Below are positions 25,468 through 34,655 of a DNA stretch of 64,000 nt, piece by piece (positions within the stretch are counted from its first letter, which is position 1; each line of letters starts with the position of its first letter). This DNA comes from Caulobacter sp. (GTDB lineage: Bacteria; Pseudomonadota; Alphaproteobacteria; Caulobacterales; Caulobacteraceae): the NCBI GenBank assembly GCA_019636175.1, contig JAHBYC010000011.1, positions 18,584-82,583 on the forward strand, in the 5' to 3' direction. The position numbers and the translations under genes are program-made. Below the pieces are notes generated by a model that worked only from the letters and a program-made list of their open reading frames with translations, had not been told where the DNA came from and searched no databases.

Positions 25468-27795
25468 TCAAGGAACCTCCCTCAGTACAGGGCCCCTCCC
25501 TGGCGTCTTGGGATCTCTGAGCACGTGCTCATCGAGCGCGTCGCGCAGCAGCTTCGCCTCTTCCTTGCGACGGTATTGACCATCCCCGAAGTCCATCAGG
25601 TTTCTATAGGCGTCTTCCCAATGACCGTGGGTGACCTGATCCCAGAAGACGGGCGCTTTCTTGGGGCCGCCATAGTTGAAGAAAACCGAAGCGATCACGG
25701 TCTGGGCCGCGCCGGGCAGCGACTGAAAGTCGCCGATTTTGGAATCTGCGTTGAAGGCCTTGATCAGGCGCCCGAGATCATAATCTCTGAAGGCCGCGTC
25801 CACCCGGTCAACTTCATCTCGGCTAAGGGTCAATGGCCGTTCCGCGACAAGCCGCCTCGCGGCGTCGCCCCGGACATTGGCATAGGGCAGGAGCTTGTTC
25901 GTCAGGGCGCTATCCAGGCCCATGCTGCGAATTTCCCACGGCGCCTTTTGGCCTATGTCGGCGCCGTGACCAATTGTCGGCCCGCTCTTCCCGGGCATTG
26001 GGAAATAGAGAGAGGTTTTTGGAGACGTGCTACTGGATTCCCAAACGGCAATGCGATCCCAATCCACAGAACTTTTTATCTTCATATATGGGTAAAAGCC
26101 CTCGGGATAATCGTCATTCATAAGACGATATTTTTCAGATTCTCGGATCTTGATTTCCTTACTTGATCGTTGGCCAAAGATCTCTTCGCCAACCTTGAGC
26201 CGGCGTTCCGTCGCCCTCTGAGCTTCAAGATCGGAGGCGTAGATCGGGTCATAGGCGCGGTACCCGGCCGCGGCATCATCGGGTCCGAGCGCCGGTCTGA
26301 AGAAGCGTCCCGTCCTGGGATCAACCTGCCAGCCATCATTTACCTCAACCTTGCCCAGGTCGAGATTCAGGGCTCGCGTTTGCCGGGGCAGTGGGGCGGG
26401 TCCGGGCGCTTGTCGCCCACGGCCAGTCCAGACAGGATCACCCTCGATGATCCGACGGAAAGCATCGGATCTCTCTTGCTGGGCGACGTACGCCACCTTT
26501 TCGGCAATGGGCTGGCCTGATCGGGCCAGCGACTGAAGCTGCTTCCAACGACCAACATCCCGTGGTGACAGCTTGCCGACCAGGCCTCCAAGATCGAGCG
26601 CGCAGAAGGATTCGATGTCACTGCTGGCGATCGATACCAACTCCCCCATCACCTCCGGATCCGACTCCCGCCAGGGCGCATCGAAGTGCGACTGCACCGC
26701 CGCCTTCTGCCGATCCGTCAGGTCCGCCCAGACCTCGCCGGGCAGATCGGTCCAGGCGGTGACGCCGGAGTCAGCCGACAGATAGGGCGCGACCCCGTCC
26801 CAGGCAGCATCCTCATCGGCTTCGCGGATGCGTCTCGCCGTACGCCAGGCGCCGATAGCCGCGCCGCGATAGGCGGCGGCCGGCAGCGGATCGTCGCCGG
26901 CCGCGACCCGGCTACGTTCCAGCAGCCCGTCCAGGTCGTCCGCAACCGTCGCGCTCGCCCCGGCCAGGTCGCCGACTACCTTGGCCGCTTCCCGGCGAAC
27001 ACGTTCGGCCTCGATGGCGCCAGCCAGGGCTTTGCGCGCCGTCTCCGGCAACACCCCGCCCTGCCGATCAAGTAACGCGGCGGCCGCCTCGGGATCGCTG
27101 GCGATTTGCTGGGCCACACGCCGACCCTCGGTCTCCGCCAGCAGCTGCCGCTGGCCGTCGCGAACCTGATCCTGGTCATGGCCCACCGCACGCAATCTCG
27201 CCCCCCGCTGCGCCACCGCGGACGCCAGAGCCATGCGACCCAGCCCCTCGTCGAGATCGGCCTGCCGCAGATAATCCTCCACCCCCTGGGCCTCGAGGCG
27301 CGCCGAAGCTTCGATGGCGCGTGCGTCGAGCGCGCGGGCGGTGCGGGCCGAGGCCTCGGCGATCAACCTGTCTTGCCGTTGCGCGATTTCCGCCTCGAAA
27401 AGGGGCCGGACAGCCCCGTTCAGACCCTGACCCACCTTCTGGCCAAGCGCCTGTAGCCCCGTCGCCACCGATTCCAGGGACGACCCGCCTTGTTCTGGAT
27501 CAGCCTCGGCTTCGCGCATCAGGGCCGCAGCCTGATCACCCCAGTTGGCCAACGCCTCCTGTGCGTCAACCAGACTTCGCCCCCCCGCCGCGCCGCTTCC
27601 ACCGACCGAGCCGGCGCCGGCGGGGCCCCCCTTGCCGAACAATCCGGACACGGAACCGACTATGGAGCTGACCGCGCCCAGGGCCTGGCTGGCGTCACGC
27701 AGGTCCTCGCCTGCGGTCCGCCCAAAGGCGCTGCTGTACTGCAGGCCGCCCAGCGGAACCTGGGTCCTCTGGCGATAGCGTGGAATGGTCACCAT
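25468..27795 (-). CDS. Internal virion protein with pesticin-like lysozyme end
   Basis: A 775-residue protein. The first 500 residues are Ala-rich helices (ATGLQALGQKVGQGLNGAVRPLFEAEIAQRQDRLIAEAS) like the long internal virion proteins of podoviruses that are ejected into the cell. The C-terminal about 200 residues look like a pesticin/phage muramidase: a start near DWDRIAVWESSS, then SGPTIGHGADIGQ, and a late ASVFFNYGG. It would open the wall during DNA entry. ATG 27795 is followed at once by a possible GTG start; the few residues before it are non-specific. It is downstream of the other internal protein and starts the accessory region. Confidence 0.75.
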   Translation of the reverse strand: MVTIPRYRQRTQVPLGGLQYSSAFGRTAGEDLRDASQALGAVSSIVGSVSGLFGKGGPAGAGSVGGSGAAGGRSLVDAQEALANWGDQAAALMREAEADPEQGGSSLESVATGLQALGQKVGQGLNGAVRPLFEAEIAQRQDRLIAEASARTARALDARAIEASARLEAQGVEDYLRQADLDEGLGRMALASAVAQRGARLRAVGHDQDQVRDGQRQLLAETEGRRVAQQIASDPEAAAALLDRQGGVLPETARKALAGAIEAERVRREAAKVVGDLAGASATVADDLDGLLERSRVAAGDDPLPAAAYRGAAIGAWRTARRIREADEDAAWDGVAPYLSADSGVTAWTDLPGEVWADLTDRQKAAVQSHFDAPWRESDPEVMGELVSIASSDIESFCALDLGGLVGKLSPRDVGRWKQLQSLARSGQPIAEKVAYVAQQERSDAFRRIIEGDPVWTGRGRQAPGPAPLPRQTRALNLDLGKVEVNDGWQVDPRTGRFFRPALGPDDAAAGYRAYDPIYASDLEAQRATERRLKVGEEIFGQRSSKEIKIRESEKYRLMNDDYPEGFYPYMKIKSSVDWDRIAVWESSSTSPKTSLYFPMPGKSGPTIGHGADIGQKAPWEIRSMGLDSALTNKLLPYANVRGDAARRLVAERPLTLSRDEVDRVDAAFRDYDLGRLIKAFNADSKIGDFQSLPGAAQTVIASVFFNYGGPKKAPVFWDQVTHGHWEDAYRNLMDFGDGQYRRKEEAKLLRDALDEHVLRDPKTPGRGPVLREVP

Positions 27796-27863
27796 GATTT
27801 CACCACGCAATCCGGCTGTCTTTGATCGCCATTCCGAATGGGAGGCTTATTGTTGATCGGCAT

Positions 27864-28346
27864 CTACCAACCCCTTCCCTGATTGGATCCCGGAGCGCCC
27901 CAATTGCCGGCGTATCCCCAGTTGAAGTGAGACAGCCGACCCAGGCCGCGCTTGCCGAATATGCGCTGCACACCGCTGACCTGTTCGGCTCCAAGGAGGT
28001 CGGCCTGGTTGTCATATTCGGCCATCTTCAGCCGACCCTCGTAGCGCAGGTTCAGGGCGTCCAGCTCGGCAAGGGCGGCGTCCTGCGCCATCAGCAAGCG
28101 GTTGGCGCCGCCATCACCCACGCCGCTTTCCGCTATGGCCGCGCGTTGGGCGCCCAGCGTCTCGCGGGACTCCCGTCGCAACGCCACTTCCCGCGCTGCG
28201 GCCTGATCGCCGACCGTGCGGGCGTTCTCCCGCGCCGCCAGGGCGCCATAGCCTCGCTGCGCCGCGCTGGCCTGGCCATCTGCGACGTTGCCGGCCACGC
28301 CGGTCACCGCGCTGGCGATATTGAGAATGGTTCCGGCCCAGGCCAT
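27864..28346 (-). CDS. Internal virion (core/lumen) protein, gp14-like position
   Basis: A 160-residue protein. It opens MAWAGTILNIASAVTGVAGNVADGQASAAQR, a hydrophobic helix, then a long helical stretch (ALAARENARTVGDQAAAREVALRRES), ending in a Gly/Asn/Trp-rich tail. This pattern is common for small core proteins of T7-type phages, found as here between the tail tube genes and the large internal virion protein. GGGAG precedes the ATG. The reading frame overlaps the end of the GNAT-like gene by 43 bases. Role by position. Confidence 0.62.
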   Translation of the reverse strand: MAWAGTILNIASAVTGVAGNVADGQASAAQRGYGALAARENARTVGDQAAAREVALRRESRETLGAQRAAIAESGVGDGGANRLLMAQDAALAELDALNLRYEGRLKMAEYDNQADLLGAEQVSGVQRIFGKRGLGRLSHFNWGYAGNWGAPGSNQGRGW

Positions 28347-28795
28347 TGAACGGTCTCCCTTTGATTGATGATCGCCCACCGCTCGGCGTCGCTGCCGTCG
28401 TCGCAATAGGCCTGCATGACGCCCTCTGACTGAAAGCCCAGCATCTCCGCCCAGCGCTGGGCGGGGGCGAAGGCGTTGGCCGTCACCGCCTCAATCCGGC
28501 GAAACGGCGCGGTCTGGAAATATCGGCGAACGATTCTTGTCGCGGCCAGCATCGCCGGTCCCGCGTCCCTGGCGATCAGGGCCCACGCCTCGCCGCGGCC
28601 CGAGCCTCGGTCAATCACCCCGCCGCAACCGACCACCTGGCCGCCCCGGATCAGTGTCCAGGCCGACCCGCCGGCCTCCAGCGCGGATGTCGCCTCCGGC
28701 CCAACCCGTCCCCGCCAGGCGGCCTGGGCCGGCTGCAGGGTCAGGGCATCAAGATGAGCCGCGCGAAACGCCGCCACCTCCAGCCTAGCCCTCAT
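28304..28795 (-). CDS. GNAT-like phage protein (gp13 position)
   Basis: A 163-residue protein with the shape of a GNAT acetyltransferase: SAWTLIRGGQVVGCGGVIDRGSGRGEAWALI as central strands, then RIEAVTANAFAPAQRWAEMLGF, the usual C-terminal helix and strand. The acetyl-CoA loop (Q/RxxGxG/A) is not clear, so it may be structural. Many T7-type phages have such a protein after the tail tube genes. It overlaps the tail tubular B gene by 11 bases. Confidence 0.62.
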   Translation of the reverse strand: MRARLEVAAFRAAHLDALTLQPAQAAWRGRVGPEATSALEAGGSAWTLIRGGQVVGCGGVIDRGSGRGEAWALIARDAGPAMLAATRIVRRYFQTAPFRRIEAVTANAFAPAQRWAEMLGFQSEGVMQAYCDDGSDAERWAIINQRETVQWPGPEPFSISPAR

Positions 28796-31181
28796 AGGTG
28801 ACCAGCTCCGGGTACAGGCCGATCAGGGTGAAGGGAAAGCCGTCTTCCCCCTCCAATGCGATCGTGGCCGCGCCGTCGCAGTCGCCGGGAAAGCTCAACA
28901 TCACATCGCCGGTGGTCAGGGGCGGCGGACCATCCATGATGTCGGCAGGCCCGCGATGCTGCAGAGGATCGGTTCGCCCGATCGCGGGTCCGAAACGACC
29001 GCCCAGACTGTCCAGCAGGCGTGCGGTCAGCCGATGGATCCGCTTCTGGCGGCCTTGCGCGGTCCCCGCCGCCGCCCCGGCCTCCAGCGGAGTCAGCACC
29101 GCTGCATAGGGCATGGCCAATCCAACGACAGCCCGGGTCGCGGGGGCCTGAAGGGTGATGGCGCCATCCTCGACAATCCGGTCCGGATGAGCCGCGCCGT
29201 CAGCCTTTACACAGACTATGCGCCCCTCCAGATGCTCAAGCCCTGACAGCGCCGCGCTCGCCTCGCCTTGATAGCTCAGGGCGCTGGCCGCGTAGATGCT
29301 CAAAGCCTGGTCGTCGCCGGCCTCATACTCGGCCGCCAGCACCTCGACGTAGCGGCGCCACTGGCCGTCGATCAGTCGCCTGACGATCAGCCAGACATCG
29401 TCCCGCCGCCGCCCGGCTTCTTCCGGCGCCGGGATCACCGCCACCGCCTCGACCTCGCCGCCCAGGTCGTGCCGCCGCCAGGCGATGATCTGGTCCTCCT
29501 GCTGCAGGGTCACAGCCTCCAGCCCGCCTTCCGCCGTGACGCACCACAGGCTCTCATGCGGAGTCTGCTGCCAGGCCATGGCCATGACCGGTGCAATCAG
29601 ACCGCGATGGCGATTGAGATCCAGGGCGGACGCACGGTCCTGTCCCGGCGCCATCAGCCGAAGCCGACGGCCCAGCCGCTCGACGAACACAACGCCGCCC
29701 CCGATCACCACCGGCTCGACGCCAGTGCCGCCCCACGCCGTCTCCGGATCCTGCTGGGTGTTGCCGGGCCCGTAGGCCTGGCTGTTGGTCTGGGCCTTCA
29801 GACTGTGTTCGCCGCCATTGGTGCCGACAAACAGGACGGGTCCAACCGGCGTCGCCCATTCCACGGGATTGCCCTGACTGGACTGGATCGACAGCACGAC
29901 CGCGCTGTCCGGCAGGACCTCGCCATGGTCACGGGCCTCGAAGTTGGCGAAATCTCCGGCGACCGAATGCCAGACCTGCTGACCGCGAAACCAGGTCAGT
30001 CGCTCGCGAAAAAAGCAGACGTTGTCCGGCCACCCCGCGACCGCCGACCAAGCGCCGAAGGCCCAGCGATGGCTTGGCTGGCTGGCCAGCTCGTCGGGCA
30101 GGCGGGAGAGAACGATCCCGGTGGCCGATGTTCCGCTGGTCACGGCGGTCAGCCGCAGATGCCCATAGCCGGAATGCAGATACTCCCATTCCGCGCCGAT
30201 CGAGCCGACAGCTCCGTCTCCCTTCTGTTCCTCGCCCGTGCCGTCCCAGTATTTGCCGCGTGTATGGACGGGCAGTTCCTCGCCGCAGATGGCGGGCTTG
30301 TCGCTGGTGTCCACCGGTCCAACCTGGGTGCAGCGATAGAAGCGGTAGTCGACCCTGCGATAGTCGCCGACATCGGTCGTGGTCCGCACCTGCCAGGCCT
30401 TCACATCGGCCCCGTCTTCCAGATCGATCTCCATCAACGCGCCGACATGGCCCGCCTCGAAGATCGCCGAACTGGCCGTCAGCGTAACGGTTCCGCCGAC
30501 CGTCATGGTCCCCGACGCCGTCACCGTGACGGCCTCGTCCAGATTTTGGTCCAGAAACGGTCCGCCGCGCGGGGTGAAGGCTTCCAGCGTCCATTGCAGA
30601 TTGGATCGCCGGGTCAGGGTCATCGGCGGGTGGCCGGCGCAGGCCAGATAGACGACGTCCCCCGATTGCTCCAAGCGAACGCCGAAGCTGCCATCGGCCC
30701 GGGTCAGGTCGTCGACCTGATAGGGACTGGCGATTTCATAGATCTCGCCTTCCAGCGCCCGCCAATAGCTGCTGTCGGGTGGGCTCTGATCGCTGTGGGC
30801 GGCGGCGCAGCTGTAGATCACCCCGTCCAGCGCCGCGAGGTCCCCGGGCCTGTAGGCCGAGGCGTCCGACCACGCCGCGACCGGACCGGTGGTCAGCCGG
30901 CCCCGTCCGCGAAAGAAACGGATATAGCCAGGCCCGAATTCCAGGATGAAGGCGTCGCCCTGACTGAACACGAAGGGAGCCAGCCAGCAGCGCCCGTCAC
31001 TGTCCTTGACCGACCCGACGAACACCGACCCCGCCGCCCGCTGAAGAGCCCCCTGCACCCGGGGGATCATGTTGTCACATCGGCTCAGGCCGGAACGCCA
31101 AAGCTCCAGGTCAGGCCGGCCGCCCAGCAGCGGCGACAGCAGCCCCGCGTTGAACGAGGTGATGGCGGGATTGGCTTTCAT
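28785..31181 (-). CDS. Tail tubular protein B-like (nozzle)
   Basis: A 798-residue protein. The N-terminus MKANPAITSFNAGLLSPLLGGRPDLELWRSGL and the following SRCDNMIPRVQGALQRAAG is the recognisable opening of gp12-like tail proteins in podoviruses. The remainder is beta-rich, with FAGxxFVGS-like repeats and late segments (EGRIVCVKADG, VVGLAMPYAAVLTPLEA) that line the tail nozzle. It starts ten bases after tail tubular protein A. Together they form the short tail of a T7-type particle. Confidence 0.78.
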   Translation of the reverse strand: MKANPAITSFNAGLLSPLLGGRPDLELWRSGLSRCDNMIPRVQGALQRAAGSVFVGSVKDSDGRCWLAPFVFSQGDAFILEFGPGYIRFFRGRGRLTTGPVAAWSDASAYRPGDLAALDGVIYSCAAAHSDQSPPDSSYWRALEGEIYEIASPYQVDDLTRADGSFGVRLEQSGDVVYLACAGHPPMTLTRRSNLQWTLEAFTPRGGPFLDQNLDEAVTVTASGTMTVGGTVTLTASSAIFEAGHVGALMEIDLEDGADVKAWQVRTTTDVGDYRRVDYRFYRCTQVGPVDTSDKPAICGEELPVHTRGKYWDGTGEEQKGDGAVGSIGAEWEYLHSGYGHLRLTAVTSGTSATGIVLSRLPDELASQPSHRWAFGAWSAVAGWPDNVCFFRERLTWFRGQQVWHSVAGDFANFEARDHGEVLPDSAVVLSIQSSQGNPVEWATPVGPVLFVGTNGGEHSLKAQTNSQAYGPGNTQQDPETAWGGTGVEPVVIGGGVVFVERLGRRLRLMAPGQDRASALDLNRHRGLIAPVMAMAWQQTPHESLWCVTAEGGLEAVTLQQEDQIIAWRRHDLGGEVEAVAVIPAPEEAGRRRDDVWLIVRRLIDGQWRRYVEVLAAEYEAGDDQALSIYAASALSYQGEASAALSGLEHLEGRIVCVKADGAAHPDRIVEDGAITLQAPATRAVVGLAMPYAAVLTPLEAGAAAGTAQGRQKRIHRLTARLLDSLGGRFGPAIGRTDPLQHRGPADIMDGPPPLTTGDVMLSFPGDCDGAATIALEGEDGFPFTLIGLYPELVTYEG

Positions 31182-31191
31182 CGGTCACTGC

Positions 31192-31776
31192 TCAGAATCT
31201 GGCCGACAGCCAGGCGCCGTCGATCGTGGTCTCGGGGGCCGCCTCGATGGCGTTGACGCGAAACGCCTCGCGCAGGCTCAGCTGGTAGTCGCGCAGCGCC
31301 GCCTCCCGCTTAGTGGACGACTGGGTCAGCTTCTCGGCCAGTTCGGCGGCCAGGCGGCAGGCGACGGCCTCGGCGAACAGCGGGTCCCAGCCCGCGACGT
31401 CCTCGACGCGGCGGACGTATCGGATATCCAGCGGTGCGGCGGCGTCGGTCAGGATGCGGCCGCCTTCCAGGGCATAGACGGGACTGCCGCTGTCAGGGTC
31501 GAAAGCGACGCCGCCGACCTCGGCCAGCCTCAGGCAATCTGCGGGCATCGGAAATTGCCGCTGATAGCCAAAGGCCGGCGCTGTCGCCTCGGCGCTGAGG
31601 CGGGCCCGCGCCATGGCGAAATGCCAGCGATTGGCCCGAAGGCAAAGATCGCGGATGTCGTCGAACCGGCTCTTCAGCCAGCGCGCCCGATCATCCGGAT
31701 CGTCGAAAGACAGCACCGCGCCCTGGCCCAGCTTGCCGAGGGCGGCGTTGCCGATAGCGGTCCGGGACGCGGCCAT
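31192..31776 (-). CDS. Tail tubular protein A-like (gp11)
   Basis: A 194-residue protein. The pattern AIGNAALGKLGQGAVLSFDDPDDRARWLK followed by LRANRWHFAMAR matches the gatekeeper/adaptor proteins of podoviruses (T7 gp11), and FGYQRQFPMPADCLRLAEV and LAAELAEKLTQSS follow at the usual places. It forms the ring joining the portal to the nozzle. It starts four bases after the preceding structural gene. Confidence 0.8.
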   Translation of the reverse strand: MAASRTAIGNAALGKLGQGAVLSFDDPDDRARWLKSRFDDIRDLCLRANRWHFAMARARLSAEATAPAFGYQRQFPMPADCLRLAEVGGVAFDPDSGSPVYALEGGRILTDAAAPLDIRYVRRVEDVAGWDPLFAEAVACRLAAELAEKLTQSSTKREAALRDYQLSLREAFRVNAIEAAPETTIDGAWLSARF

Positions 31777-31780
31777 GGGC

Positions 31781-32287
31781 CTAGTAGCCGCCGGTGAAGC
31801 GCACGCGCAGGCTGACCGTCCCCGCGGCGGTTCCCACCGTGTCGGCGGTGAAGGCCAGGTCGTAGTCGATCTGCGGGTCGGCGCTCAGGCCCAACAGCTC
31901 CCACAGGCGCTTCTCGATCTTGTCGTGGTTCGACGCGGACGCCTCATAGGTGACATCGGTTCCTCCGACGGCGGAGGAAAAGTCCAGGGCCGAGGCGAAC
32001 AGGTCGTCATCGACCGCCGCCCCGCCGTCGTCGGCCGTGCGGTACAGGCCCAGATCGAAAGCCGCGCCGCCGGTGATGGCGTCGCTCCACACCCGGATCT
32101 GGCTGACACGGTCGGAGCTGCGGAGCCGCGCCATGCGGTAGACCGAGCCATTGTCATCAGCGGCGGCGATTTCGACCGTGCCGACGGCCTCGAACAACGG
32201 CCCCCGCACCAGATGGGCCGGGCTGGGCACCCGGGGACTGGCGTCCCGATTGGCGATGGCGGTGGATTTGCTGTTGGCGATAGCCAT
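31781..32287 (-). CDS. Phage head or tail structural protein
   Basis: A 168-residue, beta-rich protein with no helix or membrane segment (LFEAVGTVEIAAADDNGSVYRMARL, AFDLGLYRTADDGGAAVDDD, ending VGTAAGTVSLRVRFTGGY). Proteins of this kind follow the capsid in podoviral modules and are capsid decorations or minor head proteins. I cannot say which. A compound repeat of about 180 bases separates it from the capsid gene. Confidence 0.62.
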   Translation of the reverse strand: MAIANSKSTAIANRDASPRVPSPAHLVRGPLFEAVGTVEIAAADDNGSVYRMARLRSSDRVSQIRVWSDAITGGAAFDLGLYRTADDGGAAVDDDLFASALDFSSAVGGTDVTYEASASNHDKIEKRLWELLGLSADPQIDYDLAFTADTVGTAAGTVSLRVRFTGGY

Positions 32288-32310
32288 GAAAAATATCCTC
32301 TGATTTTGTT

Positions 32311-32489
32311 CCTTCTCCCGCTCGTCGGGAGAAGGTGGCCCCGCAGCGCGGGGTCGGATGAGGGCAGCGCCGGCGGATCAGGACGCGCGCGTTCTGGCGC
32401 ACTCAGCGCTGTCACAAACCTTCACAGGTCGGCGCTGCCCTCATCCGTCGGCTACGCCGAGTGAGTTTCTCCCGATGATCGGGAGAAGG
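32311..32489. repeat. Compound REP/BIME-like palindromic element
   Basis: About 180 bases of nested inverted repeats. Outer hairpins are CCTTCTCCCG / CGGGAGAAGG at 32311-32335 and TTCTCCCGAT / ATCGGGAGAA at 32467-32487. A GC stem lies at 32339-32353, and a pair of perfect 17-base arms (starting CGGATGAGGGCAG) at 32355-32371 and 32431-32447. The hairpin plus GGATGAGGG pattern is that of chromosomal REP sequences in many proteobacteria; two copies in opposite orientation make a BIME. It sits between the capsid gene and the next structural gene. Confidence 0.75.
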
Positions 32490-32500
32490 ATCCCCCAGAC

Positions 32501-33373
32501 TCAGCTCTCGGCGCAGAGCACCTCGACGACCTTCTTTTCCTCTGTGCGGGTGGCGCCGATGGTCACCGAGCCGGTCACTTCCATCGGATTGCCCTCCAGG
32601 TCGCGGCGGGGGCCGATGTCGGTGGCCACGTCCGACCAGATCCCCAGATGCATGCCGCTCTTGGCGTAGATCGGCACCCGGCGGTTGGCGCCCGACAGCG
32701 TCAGCCGTTCGCAATGAACGAACTCGATGCCCAGGAAGCGGGTGATGATCCCTTCCTTCAGAACCGGCCGGTCGCCGCCGTTGAAGTCGGCGCTGGTGAT
32801 CTCGATCTCGCCCAGCAGGGCGTCGTGCTGCACCGAATTGACCACACAGAGGATCGGGTCATTGGCCAGGTCGACCTCGTTGGCCATCAGGATCTTCTTG
32901 GCCGCCCGCAGCTTTTCGAACGTCAGGCCGACGCCCCCGGCGGCGACCTGCTGGCTGGCGGGAAAGGCGGTCGTGGTCCCGCCCTGCTTGCCGGTGCGGG
33001 CGTCGGCGAAGAAGGCGCGGATGATCTCGTCGTCGATGCGCCGACCGAGGCTGGAAGTGCAGGCCTGGACCAGCGGGTTCTGCGGATCGGACGCGGTCTG
33101 CAGCAGGTCGATGTTGTCGATGATGTCGCTCCAGTCGAAGAAGCGCGGATAAGCCCAGCGACGGTCGAGCGGCGTGTTGGCGCTCTCCTTGGGCGTGGCC
33201 CGGCCCGTGCGCTCGCGCGCTTCAGTGACGCCGTACTGGTCGACGGGGGAGGCGCCCTCGCCCTTGTGCATGCCGACCATCACGTGGTTGCGCAGCTTGC
33301 TTCCGCGCTGTTGCAGAAGCAGGCTCGCCGTCTTGGCGAACTCGATGCGGTAGTTGGCGGACAGGTCCGTCAT
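32501..33373 (-). CDS. Major capsid protein
   Basis: A 290-residue protein. Features seen in small HK97-fold capsid proteins of podoviruses: an N-terminal helix (NYRIEFAKTASLLLQQRGSKL), AYPRFFDWSDIIDNIDLLQTASDPQNP, IDDEIIRAFFADARTGKQGG, a central GLTFEKLRAAKKILMANEVDL helix and ILCVVNSVQHDALLG. The C-terminal half shows repeated beta strands (VPIYAKSGMHLGIWSDVATDIG). It follows the scaffold gene, as in T7. Its own promoter-like element lies at 33475. No delta-domain or protease is apparent. Confidence 0.82.
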   Translation of the reverse strand: MTDLSANYRIEFAKTASLLLQQRGSKLRNHVMVGMHKGEGASPVDQYGVTEARERTGRATPKESANTPLDRRWAYPRFFDWSDIIDNIDLLQTASDPQNPLVQACTSSLGRRIDDEIIRAFFADARTGKQGGTTTAFPASQQVAAGGVGLTFEKLRAAKKILMANEVDLANDPILCVVNSVQHDALLGEIEITSADFNGGDRPVLKEGIITRFLGIEFVHCERLTLSGANRRVPIYAKSGMHLGIWSDVATDIGPRRDLEGNPMEVTGSVTIGATRTEEKKVVEVLCAES

Positions 33374-33474
33374 GGACGTGGATCTCCGATGGGTTTTGTG
33401 AATGAACCGATCGGCTTATCCGCGACGACGCGGGTCCGTTTGCCGCGATCGCGGCCGAGTATTGACAGGGAGCG

Positions 33475-33503
33475 CCTTATCGAAGCGGCCTCCCATTTTA
33501 CCA
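33475..33503 (-). promoter_or_regulatory. Virion-module promoter-like element P3 (capsid)
   Basis: On the minus strand TGGTAAAATGGGAGG followed by CGCTTCGATAAGG. The second block is identical to that at 37008 and 36322; the first block differs but still reads as TGG plus a -10-like TAAAAT. It lies 102 bases before the capsid start. Confidence 0.55.
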
Positions 33504-33529
33504 GATTCAGGGCGCGATGACGTTTGAGC

Positions 33530-34387
33530 CTATCCCCCCGCGATCTTCGTCAGTCGCGACCATTCCGCCTTTTCATCGGCGCCGCCGGCCATCCAGCGGG
33601 CCTGCCATGCCTGGTCGCGACGCAGGGAGGCGATGCGGCTCTCGGCCTGCTCGCGGCTCATGCCAAAGCCGCCTCGGCCCTCGCCCTCGATGAAGCGGTC
33701 CTCGCCAAGCGCCTGGCCGATGCGGGCGAAGACCTCGACGGTCCGCCGGGTGCCGAGACCGGCCTCGATCGCCGCCATCTCCTGGCGGTCCAGTCCGAAA
33801 GACAGCGCCCCGCGCCGGAACTGCTCGGTGTTCTCGGCGAACTTCGGCCCCCAGTCTCGCTGCAGGTCGATCCAGTCGGACCGGCTTTGCGCCTCAAACG
33901 CCGCCTCTTCCGCGCTCGCCCGTTCCGCCACATAGGCGTTCCATTTCTCGGCCAGCACGCCGGCCCGGCCCTTGCCGACTCCGGCCTCATGCAGCCATTC
34001 AGCCGCCTGCCGGCTGAAATCCGCATCGGCCCCGGCCAGTTCGCCAAAGCCATAGTCCTCGGCGCTCTGCGGCCGGCCGAGCGCGGTGAACACCCGCTCA
34101 TAGCCCTCGGCGTCGTCATCGCCGGTCGGCAGCATCACCCGACGACTGTCGCTGGACATCATCCGCTCAAGCGAGGCGAAGCTGGCCCCCAGGGCCTGAA
34201 CGTCCTTGAAGCCCTTGCGGGCCATATAGCCGCGCGTTTCCTCGTCGCTGAAATGATCCAGGAAGGCGATGGGGCCTCCCCCGGGGCCCGCTTCAGCCTC
34301 GGGACTGACCGGAGGCCTGCCCTCTTCCGGCTGGTCCAGCACCCTTTCGATCGACAGCCCTTGGTCACTCATCCCGGCGTCACTCAT
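33530..34387 (-). CDS. Capsid assembly scaffold protein
   Basis: A 285-residue acidic, helical protein. The N-terminal third is disordered (EEGRPPVSPEAEAGPGGGP), then FSDEETRGYMARKGFKDVQALGASFASLERMM, GYERVFTALGRPQSAEDYGF and long charged helices. This is the layout of scaffolds in T7-type and related phages, and it sits between portal and capsid. Its start overlaps the small gene at 34380 by eight bases; ATG 34372 is an alternative start. Confidence 0.72.
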   Translation of the reverse strand: MSDAGMSDQGLSIERVLDQPEEGRPPVSPEAEAGPGGGPIAFLDHFSDEETRGYMARKGFKDVQALGASFASLERMMSSDSRRVMLPTGDDDAEGYERVFTALGRPQSAEDYGFGELAGADADFSRQAAEWLHEAGVGKGRAGVLAEKWNAYVAERASAEEAAFEAQSRSDWIDLQRDWGPKFAENTEQFRRGALSFGLDRQEMAAIEAGLGTRRTVEVFARIGQALGEDRFIEGEGRGGFGMSREQAESRIASLRRDQAWQARWMAGGADEKAEWSRLTKIAGG

Positions 34388-34655
34388 CCACGACCTCTTC
34401 CTTCAGGTTGAACAGGGCCCGGTCGTCGATGGCGACCATGGCGCGTATGCGGTTGAACACTTCCTGCCGGCCGATCAGCCGCATCGAGGCCAGCGGGTCC
34501 ACCGCGCCGTCGGGGCTTCGCGCCACGGGCGCTTCGGGAACCATGCAGAACCGCTTCAGATCGGCCAACACCGCCCTCGCCTCGCCGCCCGAGGTTTCCG
34601 CAAACAGGCTCTGATAGGCCCGCTTGCGGCGCAGCAGCGGATGCAGCGGGCTCAT
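34380..34655 (-). CDS. Bbp19-like small phage protein
   Basis: A 91-residue protein: LLRRKRAYQSLFAETSGGEARAVLADLKRFCMV, then MRLIGRQEVFNRIRAMV. This matches the Bbp19 family found next to podoviral portal genes. Its role is unknown. ATG overlaps the portal stop (ATGA). Confidence 0.72.
   Translation of the reverse strand: MSPLHPLLRRKRAYQSLFAETSGGEARAVLADLKRFCMVPEAPVARSPDGAVDPLASMRLIGRQEVFNRIRAMVAIDDRALFNLKEEVVDE

Noticed and set aside
33475-33510. GANTC methylation sites as GcrA targets at the repeated promoters
   Set aside because: GANTC occurs near P3 and P5 only, not at P1, P2 or P4, which is about what chance allows.
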